A stretch of DNA of 64,000 nt from Mesoflavibacter zeaxanthinifaciens DSM 18436 (GCF_000422365.1 NZ_AULQ01000007.1:1-64000); one strand, 5' to 3'. Shown: positions 47,128 through 57,102, counted from the stretch's first letter. The notes: generated from the sequence alone by a model not told the origin. A program made the numbers and translations.

Positions 47128-48369
47128 ATGATTTCAAAAGAAGACATCATCAAAAGATTTGTTAGCTACGTAACTGTAGATACTGAATCTGATCCAAATA
47201 GCGACACAACACCAAGTACCAAAAAACAATGGGATCTTGCCAATGCATTAGTGCAAGAATTACAAAATATAGGCATGAAAGATGTAACTATTGATCAAAA
47301 CGCTTATATCATGGCGACATTACCAAGTAATGTGGATCATGACGTACCAACTATTGGATTTATCTCGCATTTTGATACGTCGCCAGATTTTACTGGCGCT
47401 AATGTTAATCCGCAAATTGTAGATAATTATGATGGAAAGGACATTGTTCTAAATGAAGCTGAAAACATTGTTTTATCTCCGGATTATTTTGAAGATTTAT
47501 TACTTTACAAAGGTCAAACCTTAATCACTACCGATGGTACAACGCTTTTAGGTGCTGATGATAAAGCTGGTATTTGTGAAATTATTTCAGCAATGGAATA
47601 CCTGATTAAAAATCCTCAAATCAAACACGGAACCATTAAAGTTGGATTTACTCCAGATGAAGAAATTGGTCGTGGCGCACATAAATTTGATGTCGAAAAG
47701 TTTGGTGCGGATTGGGCTTATACCATGGATGGAAGTCAAATTGGTGAGTTAGAATACGAAAATTTTAACGCTGCTGGCGCTGTAGTTAAAGTGAAAGGAA
47801 AAATTGTACATCCTGGTTATGCTAAAGGAAAAATGGTTAACTCTATGTATATTGCTACAGAGTTTATCAACTCCTTACCAAGACTAGAAACTCCAGAACA
47901 TACTGAAGGTTATCAAGGATTTTTTCATTTATATTCTGTAAAAGGTGAAGTTGAAGAAACCGTACTAGAGTATATTATTCGTGATCACGACAAAGAGCAT
48001 TTTGAAGCTAGAAAAGAAGTGATGCAAAACTTAACCGACGAGCTTAACCAACAATACGAGCGTGAAGTAGTAACGATTGAAATTAAGGATCAATACTTCA
48101 ATATGAAAGAAAAGGTAGAACCTGTAATGCATATTGTTGATATTGCTGAAGAAGCCATGAAACAATTAGATATTAAACCGTTAATAAAAGCAATTCGTGG
48201 TGGTACAGATGGATCACAGTTAAGTTATATGGGCTTACCTTGTCCTAATATTTTTGCTGGCGGACATAATTTTCATGGACGTTATGAGTATGTCCCTGTA
48301 GAAAGTATGATAAAAGCAACAGAAGTGATTTGCAAAATTGCTGAGTTGACCGCTGAAAAATATAAGTAA
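47128..48369 (+). CDS. pepT: Peptidase T (tripeptidase)
   Basis: Zinc aminotripeptidase of the M20 family that releases the N-terminal residue from tripeptides. The 413-residue protein has the first metal motif HFDTSPD (His81, catalytic Asp83), the bridging Asp in LLGADDKAG, the catalytic and metal glutamates in [14 protein letters not shown], and the last histidine in [15 protein letters not shown] dimerisation domain lies at about 210-325. It stands alone between a REP-like element and a terminator. Confidence 0.95.
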   Translation: MISKEDIIKRFVSYVTVDTESDPNSDTTPSTKKQWDLANALVQELQNIGMKDVTIDQNAYIMATLPSNVDHDVPTIGFISHFDTSPDFTGANVNPQIVDNYDGKDIVLNEAENIVLSPDYFEDLLLYKGQTLITTDGTTLLGADDKAGICEIISAMEYLIKNPQIKHGTIKVGFTPDEEIGRGAHKFDVEKFGADWAYTMDGSQIGELEYENFNAAGAVVKVKGKIVHPGYAKGKMVNSMYIATEFINSLPRLETPEHTEGYQGFFHLYSVKGEVEETVLEYIIRDHDKEHFEARKEVMQNLTDELNQQYEREVVTIEIKDQYFNMKEKVEPVMHIVDIAEEAMKQLDIKPLIKAIRGGTDGSQLSYMGLPCPNIFAGGHNFHGRYEYVPVESMIKATEVICKIAELTAEKYK

Positions 48370-48401
48370 TTCAGTTTTCAATAAACAATTACCAACTAAC
48401 A

Positions 48402-48436
48402 AAAAACCTCACAAGACTAATCCTGTGAGGTTTTTA
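48402..48436. terminator. Bidirectional terminator
   Basis: AAAAACCTCACA and TGTGAGGTTTTT pair around ten bases, between the convergent pepT and immunophilin genes. Confidence 0.85.
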
Positions 48437-48463
48437 TTTTATTTTGAGTTTGTAAGCTAAAGT

Positions 48464-49402
48464 TTACTTAGCATTTACTAATTCTACATCAAAAATTAAG
48501 GTTGCATCTGGTGGAATAACACCGCCAGCACCACGAGAACCGTAAGCTAAATCACTTGGTATTACAAAACGTGCTTTATCACCAACGTTTAATAATAAAA
48601 TACCTTCGTCCCAACCTGGTATAACTTGTCCCATACCTACTAAAAACTCGATAGGCTCGTTACGTTTGTAAGAACTATCAAATACAGTTCCGTCTGCTAA
48701 TTGTCCTTTATAATGTACAGAAACTTGATTACCTTTTTCGGCTTTTTTACCACTTCCTTTTTGTATGATTTGGTAACGTAAACCACTTTTAGTTTCATCA
48801 AAACCTGCTGCTAATTTATCTAACTCAGCACGTTTTGCTTCACGTTCTTCAGCAATACGTTTTTCTCTAGCACCTTCAAATACTCTAAAAGCTTCAATAG
48901 CGTTAAAGTTTTTTGCTGCATCACCTTCTCTTACAATTTCTAAAGACTCAATAACATCGCCTTGTTGGATCGCATCTACAACATCTTGCCCTTCTACAAC
49001 TTTTCCAAATACGGTATGCTTACCGTCTAACCAATCTGTTGCAACGTGAGTGATAAAAAATTGACTACCATTTGTTCCTGGTCCTGCATTTGCCATACTT
49101 AAAACTCCTGGTCCATCGTGTTTTAAATCTGGGTGAATTTCGTCATCAAATTTATAACCTGGATTTCCTGTACCTGTACCTTGAGGACAACCACCTTGAA
49201 TCATAAAATCACTAATCACTCTGTGAAATTTTAATCCATCGTAATAAGGTGTTCCTTGTGGTTTTGCAGAGTTTTCCATATTACCTTCTGCTAAAGCTAC
49301 AAAGTTACCTACTGTCCCTGGTGTTTTTTCAAATTCTAAATTAACAAGAATTGCTCCTTTTGAAGTATTAAATTTTGCGTATAAACCGTCTTGCATTGTC
49401 AT
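48464..49402 (-). CDS. Cyclophilin-FKBP dual immunophilin
   Basis: A 312-residue fusion of two unrelated prolyl isomerases. The cyclophilin domain (about 1-165) has [37 protein letters not shown] and [11 protein letters not shown] charged helical linker follows (about 165-205, [19 protein letters not shown]). The FKBP domain (about 207-312) has [39 protein letters not shown] and [20 protein letters not shown]. No signal peptide is seen, so it is cytoplasmic. The cyclophilin-first order matches the dual-family immunophilins reported from Flavobacterium and spirochaetes. Confidence 0.95.
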   Translation of the reverse strand: MTMQDGLYAKFNTSKGAILVNLEFEKTPGTVGNFVALAEGNMENSAKPQGTPYYDGLKFHRVISDFMIQGGCPQGTGTGNPGYKFDDEIHPDLKHDGPGVLSMANAGPGTNGSQFFITHVATDWLDGKHTVFGKVVEGQDVVDAIQQGDVIESLEIVREGDAAKNFNAIEAFRVFEGAREKRIAEEREAKRAELDKLAAGFDETKSGLRYQIIQKGSGKKAEKGNQVSVHYKGQLADGTVFDSSYKRNEPIEFLVGMGQVIPGWDEGILLLNVGDKARFVIPSDLAYGSRGAGGVIPPDATLIFDVELVNAK

Positions 49403-49491
49403 ATTTTTTTAATGAATTGCAAAGATACGTAATGATTTAAAATTTACTAATTAGCATTTAAAATTTTTAATGATTAGTTATTTTCTAAAAC

Positions 49492-49524
49492 AAAAAAGTC
49501 ATTGTAAATACAATGACTTTTTTT
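49492..49524 (-). terminator. Terminator of recQ
   Basis: GTCATTGTA and TACAATGAC pair around AA with six or more As and Ts on each side, 15 bases past the end of recQ. Confidence 0.85.
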
Positions 49525-49539
49525 ATTTTTTTTTTGAAA

Positions 49540-51732
49540 TTAATTAGCGACTTCACTAATAAATTTTATTCGGTATAAACGCAATTCTTCGTCGTCGTAA
49601 TCGCCATCAAATTCGTCTAAAGCTACATCTATCTTATCGGTTTCAGTTTCCATAAAATAGTCGTGTAGTTCTTCTTGCTGGTCTTCATCTAAAATTTCAT
49701 CTATCCAATAATCGATATTTAGTTTGGTCCCTGAATAGACAATAGCTTCCATTTCTTTAATAAATGCTGGCATTTCCATGCCTTTTGCAGACGCTATATC
49801 TGTTAATGGTAATTTTCTATCTACATTTTGAATAATGTATAATTTTATTCCAGAATTACTTCCTGTAGATTTTACAATCATATCATCTGGTCTTATGATA
49901 TCATTATCTTCTACATATTTGGAGATAAGTTTTACAAAATCTTTACCGTATTTTTTTGCTTTACCTTCGCCAACACCATGCACGTTAGATAATTCTTCTA
50001 TAGAAATCGGGTATTTAAGCGCCATATCTTCTAAAGAAGGATCTTGAAAAATAACAAATGGTGGTACACCTAATTTTTTAGCGTTTGTTTTACGCAGGTC
50101 TTTAAGCATTTTCATTAATTGCTCATCTACTACTGCTCCACTTCCTTTAGATGCTGTTATAACATTATCTGTGTTATCATCACTAAAATCATGGTCCTTT
50201 GTCATCATAAAAGATGTTGGGTTACTTAAAAAGTTTTTTCCTTCATCTGTAAGTTTTATGACACCATAGGTTTCGATATCTTTTTTTAGTAATCCAGCAA
50301 CTAGCATTTGTCGTGTTAATGCCATCCAGTAACTTTTTTCTTTGTCTTTACCTACACCAAAGAAAGGTTGTGTATCTGTTTTATGAGAATTAATTAAGGC
50401 ATTAGATTTACCGACTATAACATTTACAAGTTCTTTAGACTTGTACTTTGCATTTGTTTTACTTACAACATCTAATATAATAGCGACATTGTCTTTTGCT
50501 TCTTCTTTTTCTTTTGGATGACGCATATTATCATCCATATCGCCTCCTTCTCCTGTTTCGTTATCAAATTCTTCTCCAAAATAATGAAGAATGAATTTTC
50601 TTCTAGACATAGATGTTTCTGCAAAAGCAACTACTTCTTGTAACAATGCATGACCAATTTCTTGCTCCGCTACTGGTTTACCAGACATAAATTTTTCTAA
50701 TTTTTCTATGTCTTTATAAGAATAATAAGCCAAGCAATGTCCTTCACCGCCATCTCTTCCTGCACGACCTGTTTCTTGATAATAGCTTTCTATACTTTTT
50801 GGTATATCATGATGAATTACAAAACGCACGTCTGGTTTATCTATTCCCATACCAAATGCTATTGTTGCTACCACTACATCAATATCTTCCATTAAAAACA
50901 TATCCTGGTGAGATGCTCTTTTTTTAGCATCTAAACCTGCATGATAGGGTACAGCCTTTATACCATTAACTTGTAGTACTTGTGCCAATTCTTCAACACG
51001 TTTTCTACTTAAACAGTAAACAATACCAGATTTACCTTCATGTTGTTTGATAAATCTAATGATGTCTGAATCTACATTTTTGGTTTTTGGACGTATTTCG
51101 TAATATAAATTAGGTCTATTAAAAGATGCTTTAAAAGTATTAGCATCTGTCATCCCTAAGTTTTTAAGAATATCTTCTTGCACCTTAGGTGTTGCTGTTG
51201 CTGTTAGACCTATAATAGGTATATTATCGCCTATACGTTTTATAATGTTTCTTAGGTTACGGTATTCTGGCCTAAAGTCGTGTCCCCATTCGCTAATACA
51301 ATGGGCTTCATCAACTGCCATAAAAGATATTTTTACAGATCGTAAAAACTCTACATACTCATCCTTTGTTAAAGATTCTGGAGCTACATAAAGCAATTTA
51401 GTTACACCGTTGGTAATATCTGCTTTTACTTGTTTTACTTCCGTTTTATTTAATGAAGAATTTAAAACGTGTGCAATACCATTTTCATTAGAGACACCTC
51501 TTATGGCGTCTACTTGATTTTTCATTAAAGCTATTAAAGGAGAAACTACTATTGCCGTACCTTCTTGCATTAATGCTGGTAGTTGGTAACATAAACTTTT
51601 ACCGCCACCAGTAGGCATAATAACAAAGGTATTGTTTTGATCTAATATACTTTTTATTACTTGCTCTTGTAAGCCTTTAAACTCACCAAAGCCAAAATAT
51701 TTTTTTAATGCTGCATGCAAATCACTTTTCAC
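49540..51732 (-). CDS. recQ: ATP-dependent DNA helicase RecQ, no zinc cysteines
   Basis: 3'-5' helicase of recombination and fork repair. The 730-residue protein has Walker A MPTGGGKSLCYQLPA, the DEAH box AVDEAHCISEWGHDFRPEY, motif VI YQETGRAGRDG, a winged-helix RQC region (about 410-520), an HRDC domain (about 530-610, EELSNVHGVGEGKAKKYG) and an extra C-terminal acidic tail. The zinc-binding subdomain that usually has four cysteines reads AETSMSRRKFILHYFGEEF and then NETGEGGDMDDNM, with no cysteine at all. It has two C-terminal additions beyond E. coli RecQ length. Confidence 0.95.
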   Translation of the reverse strand: MKSDLHAALKKYFGFGEFKGLQEQVIKSILDQNNTFVIMPTGGGKSLCYQLPALMQEGTAIVVSPLIALMKNQVDAIRGVSNENGIAHVLNSSLNKTEVKQVKADITNGVTKLLYVAPESLTKDEYVEFLRSVKISFMAVDEAHCISEWGHDFRPEYRNLRNIIKRIGDNIPIIGLTATATPKVQEDILKNLGMTDANTFKASFNRPNLYYEIRPKTKNVDSDIIRFIKQHEGKSGIVYCLSRKRVEELAQVLQVNGIKAVPYHAGLDAKKRASHQDMFLMEDIDVVVATIAFGMGIDKPDVRFVIHHDIPKSIESYYQETGRAGRDGGEGHCLAYYSYKDIEKLEKFMSGKPVAEQEIGHALLQEVVAFAETSMSRRKFILHYFGEEFDNETGEGGDMDDNMRHPKEKEEAKDNVAIILDVVSKTNAKYKSKELVNVIVGKSNALINSHKTDTQPFFGVGKDKEKSYWMALTRQMLVAGLLKKDIETYGVIKLTDEGKNFLSNPTSFMMTKDHDFSDDNTDNVITASKGSGAVVDEQLMKMLKDLRKTNAKKLGVPPFVIFQDPSLEDMALKYPISIEELSNVHGVGEGKAKKYGKDFVKLISKYVEDNDIIRPDDMIVKSTGSNSGIKLYIIQNVDRKLPLTDIASAKGMEMPAFIKEMEAIVYSGTKLNIDYWIDEILDEDQQEELHDYFMETETDKIDVALDEFDGDYDDEELRLYRIKFISEVAN

Positions 51733-51830
51733 TATACGAACGATTTGAAATTTTATTAATTAGTTACATTTAACACATAAAACAGCAAAATAATTTAAGA
51801 GTTTAAATATTTCACTAATGAAATAATCCC

Positions 51831-51838
51831 TAAATTTG
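51831..51838 (+). promoter_or_regulatory. kdsD operon promoter, -7 element
   Basis: TAAATTTG fits TAnnTTTG and lies 55 bases before the kdsD start. The upstream -33 element is weak. Confidence 0.35.
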
Positions 51839-51892
51839 CTGCTTTAAAATTAAAGATACTAAAATCTTTATAAACCAAAAAAATAAAATACT

Positions 51893-52858
51893 TTGAAAAA
51901 TAATGCCTCCATATTAAAGAGTGCTAAAGAGACCATAGAATTAGAAGGACAAGCCATACTAAATTTAAAATCTTTATTAGACGATGATTTTGTTAACGCT
52001 ACCCAATTAATCTACAACTCTAAAGGTCGTGTTATTATAACAGGCATAGGTAAAAGTGCTATTATAGCTACTAAAATTGTTGCTACATTAAACTCTACTG
52101 GCACACCAGCTGTGTTTATGCACGCTGCAGATGCTATACATGGTGACTTAGGTTTAATTTTAGAAGATGATGTTGTGATCTGCATTTCTAAAAGCGGAAA
52201 TACTCCTGAAATTAAAGTTTTAGTTCCACTTATTAAAAACGCTAAAAATAAAATGATTGCCTTAACTGGTAACAAAGATTCTTTTTTAGGACAACATGCA
52301 GATTACGTGTTAAATTCTTACGTACAAAAAGAAGCATGTCCTAATAATTTAGCACCAACAACAAGTACTACAGCTCAATTAGTTTTAGGTGATGCGTTGG
52401 CTGTTACGTTATTAGAATTACGCGGATTTACTAGCAGAGATTTTGCAAAATACCATCCTGGTGGCGCTTTAGGTAAAAAACTATACTTGCGCGTACTTGA
52501 TATTTCTTCTGTAAACGAAAAACCTCAAGTTACGTTAAATACAAGCATTAGAGATGTTATTGTTGAAATTTCTGAAAAACGTCTTGGTGTTACAGCTGTT
52601 GTAGAAGACAAAAAAATTGTGGGCATCATAACAGATGGAGATTTAAGACGTATGCTTAGTAAAGTAGACGATTTTTCTTCGCTTACAGCAAAAGATATTA
52701 TGAGCAGCAACCCAAAACGTATAGCAGAAGATGCTATGGCTATAGATGCTATGGAAGTACTTGAGGAGAACGGAATCTCTCAATTACTGGTTGAAAAAGA
52801 AGGTCATTATGCTGGTGTTGTACATTTACACGATTTAATAAAAGAAGGTATTATATAA
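51893..52858 (+). CDS. kdsD: Arabinose-5-phosphate isomerase (KpsF/GutQ family)
   Basis: Converts ribulose-5-phosphate to arabinose-5-phosphate, precursor of Kdo in the lipopolysaccharide core. The 321-residue protein has a SIS domain (about 40-170: GRVIITGIGKSAIIA, SKSGNTPEIKVL, LAPTTSTTAQLVLGDALAV) and two CBS domains (about 200-320). It starts at a TTG codon at 51893; the next ATG would remove part of the conserved N-terminal helix. Its last base is the first base of the tatC ATG, so translation is coupled. Confidence 0.92.
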   Translation: MKNNASILKSAKETIELEGQAILNLKSLLDDDFVNATQLIYNSKGRVIITGIGKSAIIATKIVATLNSTGTPAVFMHAADAIHGDLGLILEDDVVICISKSGNTPEIKVLVPLIKNAKNKMIALTGNKDSFLGQHADYVLNSYVQKEACPNNLAPTTSTTAQLVLGDALAVTLLELRGFTSRDFAKYHPGGALGKKLYLRVLDISSVNEKPQVTLNTSIRDVIVEISEKRLGVTAVVEDKKIVGIITDGDLRRMLSKVDDFSSLTAKDIMSSNPKRIAEDAMAIDAMEVLEENGISQLLVEKEGHYAGVVHLHDLIKEGII

Positions 52859-53694
52859 TGGCAAAAAAGGATGTAAACGAGATGTCTTTTTTAGATCATC
52901 TTGAAGATTTAAGATGGCATCTTATACGTATTGTTGGTGCCGTTATACTTTGTGGCACAGTCGCTTTTATCTTTAAGGGATTTATTTTTGACAATATCAT
53001 TTTTGCGCCTAAAAAAATGGAATTCCCTACCTACCAATGGTTATGCGCTCTTGCAAACTTGGTTAGTGTAGAAGACTCTACTTTTTGCGGAGAATCTTTC
53101 CCGTTTATCATCCAAAACAGGACGATGGCTGGTCAGTTTTCTGCACACATATGGACGTCTATTTATGCAGGCTTTATTATTGCTTTTCCTTATGTTATAT
53201 ATCAACTATGGAAGTTTATTAGTCCTGGACTTAATGATAATGAACGTAATACTTCAAGAGGATTTATTGTAGTTTCATCTTTGTTATTCTTTTTAGGTGT
53301 TTTATTTGGGTATTATGTAATAACACCTCTATCTATAAACTTTTTAGGAACATATACGGTAAGTGCAGAAGTATCTAACGAGATTGACATTTCATCTTAT
53401 ATAAGTTTAGTAAGAGCATCTGTAATTGCATCAGGAATTATTTTTGAACTACCTATTTTAATTTACTTTTTAACCAAATTAGGTTTAGTAACTCCAGAAA
53501 TTTTACGCAAATACCGAAAGTTTGCGCTGGTTATTGTTTTAATTATTTCAGCAGTAATCACTCCGCCAGATATAGCTAGTCAAATAATAGTAGCTATTCC
53601 GGTAATAATTTTATACGAAATTAGCATTCATATTTCAAGAATTGTATTAAAAAGAGAAAGAAAAAAAACCAAATCACATGTCAGATCTAGTTAA
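52858..53694 (+). CDS. tatC: Sec-independent translocase subunit TatC
   Basis: Core of the twin-arginine translocase, which binds the signal peptides of folded proteins. The 278-residue protein has six membrane helices and the TatC marks EMSFLDHLEDLRWHL at the N-terminus, FIIAFPYVIYQLWKFISPGL, and FELPILIYFLTKLGLVTPE. A loop after the first helix (about 50-85) is longer than in E. coli TatC. It overlaps kdsD by one base and the following gene by 17 bases. tatA is not nearby. Confidence 0.96.
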   Translation: MAKKDVNEMSFLDHLEDLRWHLIRIVGAVILCGTVAFIFKGFIFDNIIFAPKKMEFPTYQWLCALANLVSVEDSTFCGESFPFIIQNRTMAGQFSAHIWTSIYAGFIIAFPYVIYQLWKFISPGLNDNERNTSRGFIVVSSLLFFLGVLFGYYVITPLSINFLGTYTVSAEVSNEIDISSYISLVRASVIASGIIFELPILIYFLTKLGLVTPEILRKYRKFALVIVLIISAVITPPDIASQIIVAIPVIILYEISIHISRIVLKRERKKTKSHVRSS

Positions 53695-54028
53695 AGAATT
53701 TAATGATTACAGAGCCAAGATGAACGATAAAATTCTTGGTGATAACAACAAAATAATAAAACGTATTTTTAACTTAGACACCAATGCTTTTGCTGCAGGT
53801 GCACTAGACGTAAAAACTAAAGAGCTACTTGGTTTAGTTGCCTCTACAGTATTACGTTGTGACGATTGCGTAAAATACCATTTAGAGTCTTGTTATAAAG
53901 AAGGTGTAACAAAAGAAGAAGTAATGGAAACCTTAAGTATTGGTACACTAATTGGCGGTACAATAGTAATTCCTCACTTACGTCGTGCTTACGAGTATTG
54001 GGAAGAACTTGAAAACCAAAAGGGTTAA
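53678..54028 (+). CDS. Carboxymuconolactone decarboxylase/AhpD-like protein
   Basis: A 116-residue helical protein of the carboxymuconolactone decarboxylase family. The redox-type CxxC and histidine are in LRCDDCVKYHLESC, as in AhpD-type thiol proteins; AGALDVKTKELLGLVAST is the preceding family segment. It may act as a disulfide-based antioxidant; the substrate is unknown. It overlaps tatC by 17 bases. Confidence 0.88.
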   Translation: MSDLVKEFNDYRAKMNDKILGDNNKIIKRIFNLDTNAFAAGALDVKTKELLGLVASTVLRCDDCVKYHLESCYKEGVTKEEVMETLSIGTLIGGTIVIPHLRRAYEYWEELENQKG

Positions 54029-54102
54029 ACTTTATATAAAATAAAAGTGACACTTTAATAGTTATATTGAAATGACTATTTTTAGCAAAATTAAATCAAC
54101 AG

Positions 54103-54843
54103 ATGAAGCTTAGAGCCGAACATTTAATGAAGTCCTACAACGGACGAAAAGTAGTAAAAGACGTATCTCTTGAAGTAAATCAAGGTGAAATTGTTGGGCT
54201 TTTAGGACCTAATGGTGCAGGTAAAACAACGTCTTTTTACATGATTGTTGGTTTAATTAAACCTAATGGCGGAAATATTTTTTTAGACAATACTAATATT
54301 ACCAATTACCCAATGTACAAACGTGCTCAAAATGGTATTGGTTACTTAGCCCAAGAAGCTTCTGTATTTAGAAAATTAAGTATTGAAGAAAATATTTTAA
54401 GCGTATTACAGCTAACTAAACTTAGTAAAAAAGAACAATTAATGCGTATGGAAGCGTTAATTGAAGAGTTTAGTTTAGGTCACATACGTAAAAATCGTGG
54501 AGACTTATTATCTGGTGGAGAGCGACGTCGTACAGAAATTGCACGTGCATTAGCTACAAACCCAAGTTTTATTTTATTAGATGAGCCTTTTGCTGGTGTA
54601 GATCCTGTTGCTGTAGAAGACATACAACGTATTGTAGCACAGTTAACTAAAAAGAATATTGGTATCTTAATTACAGACCATAACGTACAAGAAACGTTAG
54701 CTATTACAGATCGCACATACCTAATGTTTGAAGGTAGTATACTTAAAGCTGGTGAACCAGAAGAATTAGCTAATGATGAAATGGTACGTAAAGTATACCT
54801 AGGTCAAAACTTCGAGTTACGTAAAAAGAAAATACGCGAGTAG
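54103..54843 (+). CDS. lptB: LPS export ABC transporter ATPase LptB
   Basis: ATPase that drives lipopolysaccharide extraction from the inner membrane together with LptF and LptG. The 246-residue protein has Walker [16 protein letters not shown], signature [17 protein letters not shown], Walker [14 protein letters not shown] and the H-loop [12 protein letters not shown]. The [11 protein letters not shown] segment is typical of LptB. It lies 74 bases after the AhpD-like gene, in the same direction as kdsD; an LptF/LptG-like permease is encoded at 12721-13794. Confidence 0.96.
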   Translation: MKLRAEHLMKSYNGRKVVKDVSLEVNQGEIVGLLGPNGAGKTTSFYMIVGLIKPNGGNIFLDNTNITNYPMYKRAQNGIGYLAQEASVFRKLSIEENILSVLQLTKLSKKEQLMRMEALIEEFSLGHIRKNRGDLLSGGERRRTEIARALATNPSFILLDEPFAGVDPVAVEDIQRIVAQLTKKNIGILITDHNVQETLAITDRTYLMFEGSILKAGEPEELANDEMVRKVYLGQNFELRKKKIRE

Positions 54844-54846
54844 GTT

Positions 54847-54903
54847 TTTTCAGTTGGCAGTTTTCAGTTGGCAGTACGCAGTAATCAGTCAGCAATATGC
54901 AGT
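54847..54903. repeat. Short degenerate CAGT-type repeats
   Basis: After lptB there are two copies of TTTTCAGTTGGCAG 15 bases apart, then looser copies built from CAGT (ACGCAGTAATCAGTCAGCA, ATATGCAGT). The pattern resembles short tandem repeats I know between flavobacterial genes. No hairpin or coding frame is seen here. Confidence 0.6.
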
Positions 54904-54959
54904 AAAAATTAGCTTTAGCTTTTCTCGTTAATCCGAAAAAGTCATTACTAAATTAGTTT

Positions 54960-55394
54960 CTAATCAAACCTTACTATTTTAAGATAAGAATATAATGATG
55001 TAATTAAAATAATACTTATTAAAATAAAAGGTATTTCATTACTAACATTCAAACTATAAAAAAACAGATAAACTGAAGCACAAACGTATGTCAAAACTAA
55101 TAAGTCATATTTAAATAGTTTTTTCCTGTTTATTTCTTCAAATTTTTCAATTATTTCTTCAAGCCTTCCCTTTTTGTAATAATAAAAGTGTGGTAGTACA
55201 AAAGTTATTATAAAAATAAAAAAAAATAAAATTTTAGTTTTTAATATCTCTTCATTTAAGAATGCTAAAATCGTCAAAAGATTAAAATATAATAAAACAG
55301 TAATAGCACTTATTGTAGATTTTTTTGGCCACCAATTATTTGTAATTGATATGCTTTTATATATACTAAAGAAAATATAATTGAAAATTATCAT
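54960..55394 (-). CDS. Orphan membrane protein, unknown
   Basis: A 144-residue protein with four hydrophobic segments (about 1-15, 25-45, 53-75, 100-140) and a short charged loop (KKGRLEEIIEKFEEINRKK) in the middle. I recognise no family. It lies 12 bases after the end of terC on the same strand, yet its codon use is more AT-rich than the terC side, and a repeat patch lies just beyond its end. It could be a recent arrival. Confidence 0.5.
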   Translation of the reverse strand: MIIFNYIFFSIYKSISITNNWWPKKSTISAITVLLYFNLLTILAFLNEEILKTKILFFFIFIITFVLPHFYYYKKGRLEEIIEKFEEINRKKLFKYDLLVLTYVCASVYLFFYSLNVSNEIPFILISIILITSLYSYLKIVRFD

Positions 55395-55406
55395 CTAATC
55401 AGATAA

Positions 55407-56228
55407 TTAATTTTCTTCTTTTTTATTCTCAACACTTGCTTTCTCTACTAACAATTTCTTTTGATAGCGTCCTTGTACAATATCTACAATAACTAAAACA
55501 GCGATAACAAAGTAGAATGTAGTATTACTCATTGGTGTAATTTCATTACCAAAAAATTTGATATGTGCTAGATGTCCTCCTTCTGTCACTAGCATTATAC
55601 CAACTATAAAAAGGATAAATAAACCTAAAACTTCATACATTCTATTTTTAGATAAAAATGTTGAAATTCTATCTGCTAACAATAGCATTAATAAACCGCT
55701 ACATACAATAGCAATTGCCATAATTATAAAAGCTGTTGTAGAGCTTTCAATATCACTAGTTAAGCCTATTGCTGCCAAAATAGAATCAAAAGAAAACACC
55801 AAATTCATAATAACAATACTAACAACTACTGCGTTAGCACTTTTAAAACCTTTGGTTTCTTTTTCTAAGGTTTCATGTATATCTGGTGTACCAATCATAT
55901 GCCAAATTTCTTTAATAGCAGTATAAATTATAAATCCGCCACCTGCAAGAACAATTAAACTGTGACCGTTAAATGCAAAATCTACTACATTTTCTACACT
56001 TCCTGTTAAGAAAGAAAATGGCTCTTTAAAAAAACCAATAATAGATACTAACACAAATAACAGCACTATTCTTAAAGCTATAGCGATTAAAATACCTACT
56101 TTTCTAACGCGCTTTTGAGAGTCTTTTGGTGCTTTTTTAGATTCTAAAGAGATGTAAAGTAAATTGTCAAAACCTAAAACTGCTTGTAACATTATAAGCA
56201 TTAGAAGGGTAAAAATGTTTTCTAACAT
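55407..56228 (-). CDS. TerC-family membrane protein
   Basis: A 273-residue protein with about seven to eight membrane helices and TerC landmarks: LQAVLGFDNLLYISLES near the start, with an acidic residue in the helix, and NLVFSFDSILAAIGLT near residue 140. TerC proteins are linked to metal (manganese) export and tellurite resistance; recent work on relatives points to metalation of exported enzymes. It lies eight bases downstream of pssA on the same strand. Confidence 0.9.
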   Translation of the reverse strand: MLENIFTLLMLIMLQAVLGFDNLLYISLESKKAPKDSQKRVRKVGILIAIALRIVLLFVLVSIIGFFKEPFSFLTGSVENVVDFAFNGHSLIVLAGGGFIIYTAIKEIWHMIGTPDIHETLEKETKGFKSANAVVVSIVIMNLVFSFDSILAAIGLTSDIESSTTAFIIMAIAIVCSGLLMLLLADRISTFLSKNRMYEVLGLFILFIVGIMLVTEGGHLAHIKFFGNEITPMSNTTFYFVIAVLVIVDIVQGRYQKKLLVEKASVENKKEEN

Positions 56229-56236
56229 AATAGTTA

Positions 56237-56986
56237 TTAATTGATTGTATTAAATAATGATAATAAAATGTAAAGTAAGATAACTAAAGGGATTGCTGCA
56301 AATTGTAAAACTATTAGTAATACAACACTAAGTATTAAAAAAATGTAACGCACAGCATTGGTTTTAAAACCGTAACTTTTAAATTTTAAGGCAAACAGTT
56401 TAATTGGCGAATTCAATAAATAAGTACTTAACAAAGTTAAAACCACCAAAAACCAAGGGTTTAAAATAGTCGCATTTATCAAATCGTTGTTCTGAAATTC
56501 TAAAATTAAAGGTAAAGACAATACCAACAAAGCATTAGCTGGTGTTGGTAAGCCTTTAAAATAGGTTTGTTGATCTTCGTCTATATTAAAACGTGCCAAT
56601 CTGTAGGCTGAAGACAACGTAATTAGTAACCCTAAAAAAGGCAAAAAGCTAACATTAACGCCAGACCAATATAAACTATCAGACCAATCATCAGTTATAG
56701 TTATTCCATTTGTATTAGTTGCTAATTCTAACAATTTATACATAATTAAACCTGGCACTAAACCACTAGTAACCATATCTGCTAAACTATCTAATTGTAT
56801 TCCTAACTCACTTTGTACGTTTAATTTTCTTGCTAAAAGCCCATCAAAAAAATCAAAAAATATACCTAAAAAAACAAAAATTGCTGCTAATGTAAAGTGA
56901 TTATTTACAACAAAAACCACAGCTATACTTCCACATAAAAGATTAAGAAGTGTGACAAAATTAGGAATAAAGGCTTTAATATTCAT
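56237..56986 (-). CDS. pssA: CDP-diacylglycerol--serine O-phosphatidyltransferase
   Basis: Makes phosphatidylserine, precursor of phosphatidylethanolamine. The 249-residue protein has about eight membrane helices and the CDP-alcohol transferase signature with all five key residues: D-F-F-DG-LL-AR, then ELG and LDSLAD. The DG...AR...G...D...D spacing is normal. It is divergent from porV2. Confidence 0.93.
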   Translation of the reverse strand: MNIKAFIPNFVTLLNLLCGSIAVVFVVNNHFTLAAIFVFLGIFFDFFDGLLARKLNVQSELGIQLDSLADMVTSGLVPGLIMYKLLELATNTNGITITDDWSDSLYWSGVNVSFLPFLGLLITLSSAYRLARFNIDEDQQTYFKGLPTPANALLVLSLPLILEFQNNDLINATILNPWFLVVLTLLSTYLLNSPIKLFALKFKSYGFKTNAVRYIFLILSVVLLIVLQFAAIPLVILLYILLSLFNTIN

Positions 56987-57102
56987 GCATTAGTTTTTTG
57001 TAAAAATAGTAAAGAATTTTGGTCTAAAACAACTTACAAACAATATACTATTAAAATTGAAGTTTAATATGTAGAAAAAATATAGCATCTTTGTAAAAAA
57101 AA

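Noticed and set aside
54061-54085. TTG and TATTTTTAG before lptB as a promoter
   Set aside because: Spacing between the elements is only about seven bases and the -7 element lacks the final TTTG.
54847-54903. CAGT-rich repeats as a CRISPR array
   Set aside because: Repeats are short, uneven and adjacent, with no spacers of constant length and no cas genes nearby.
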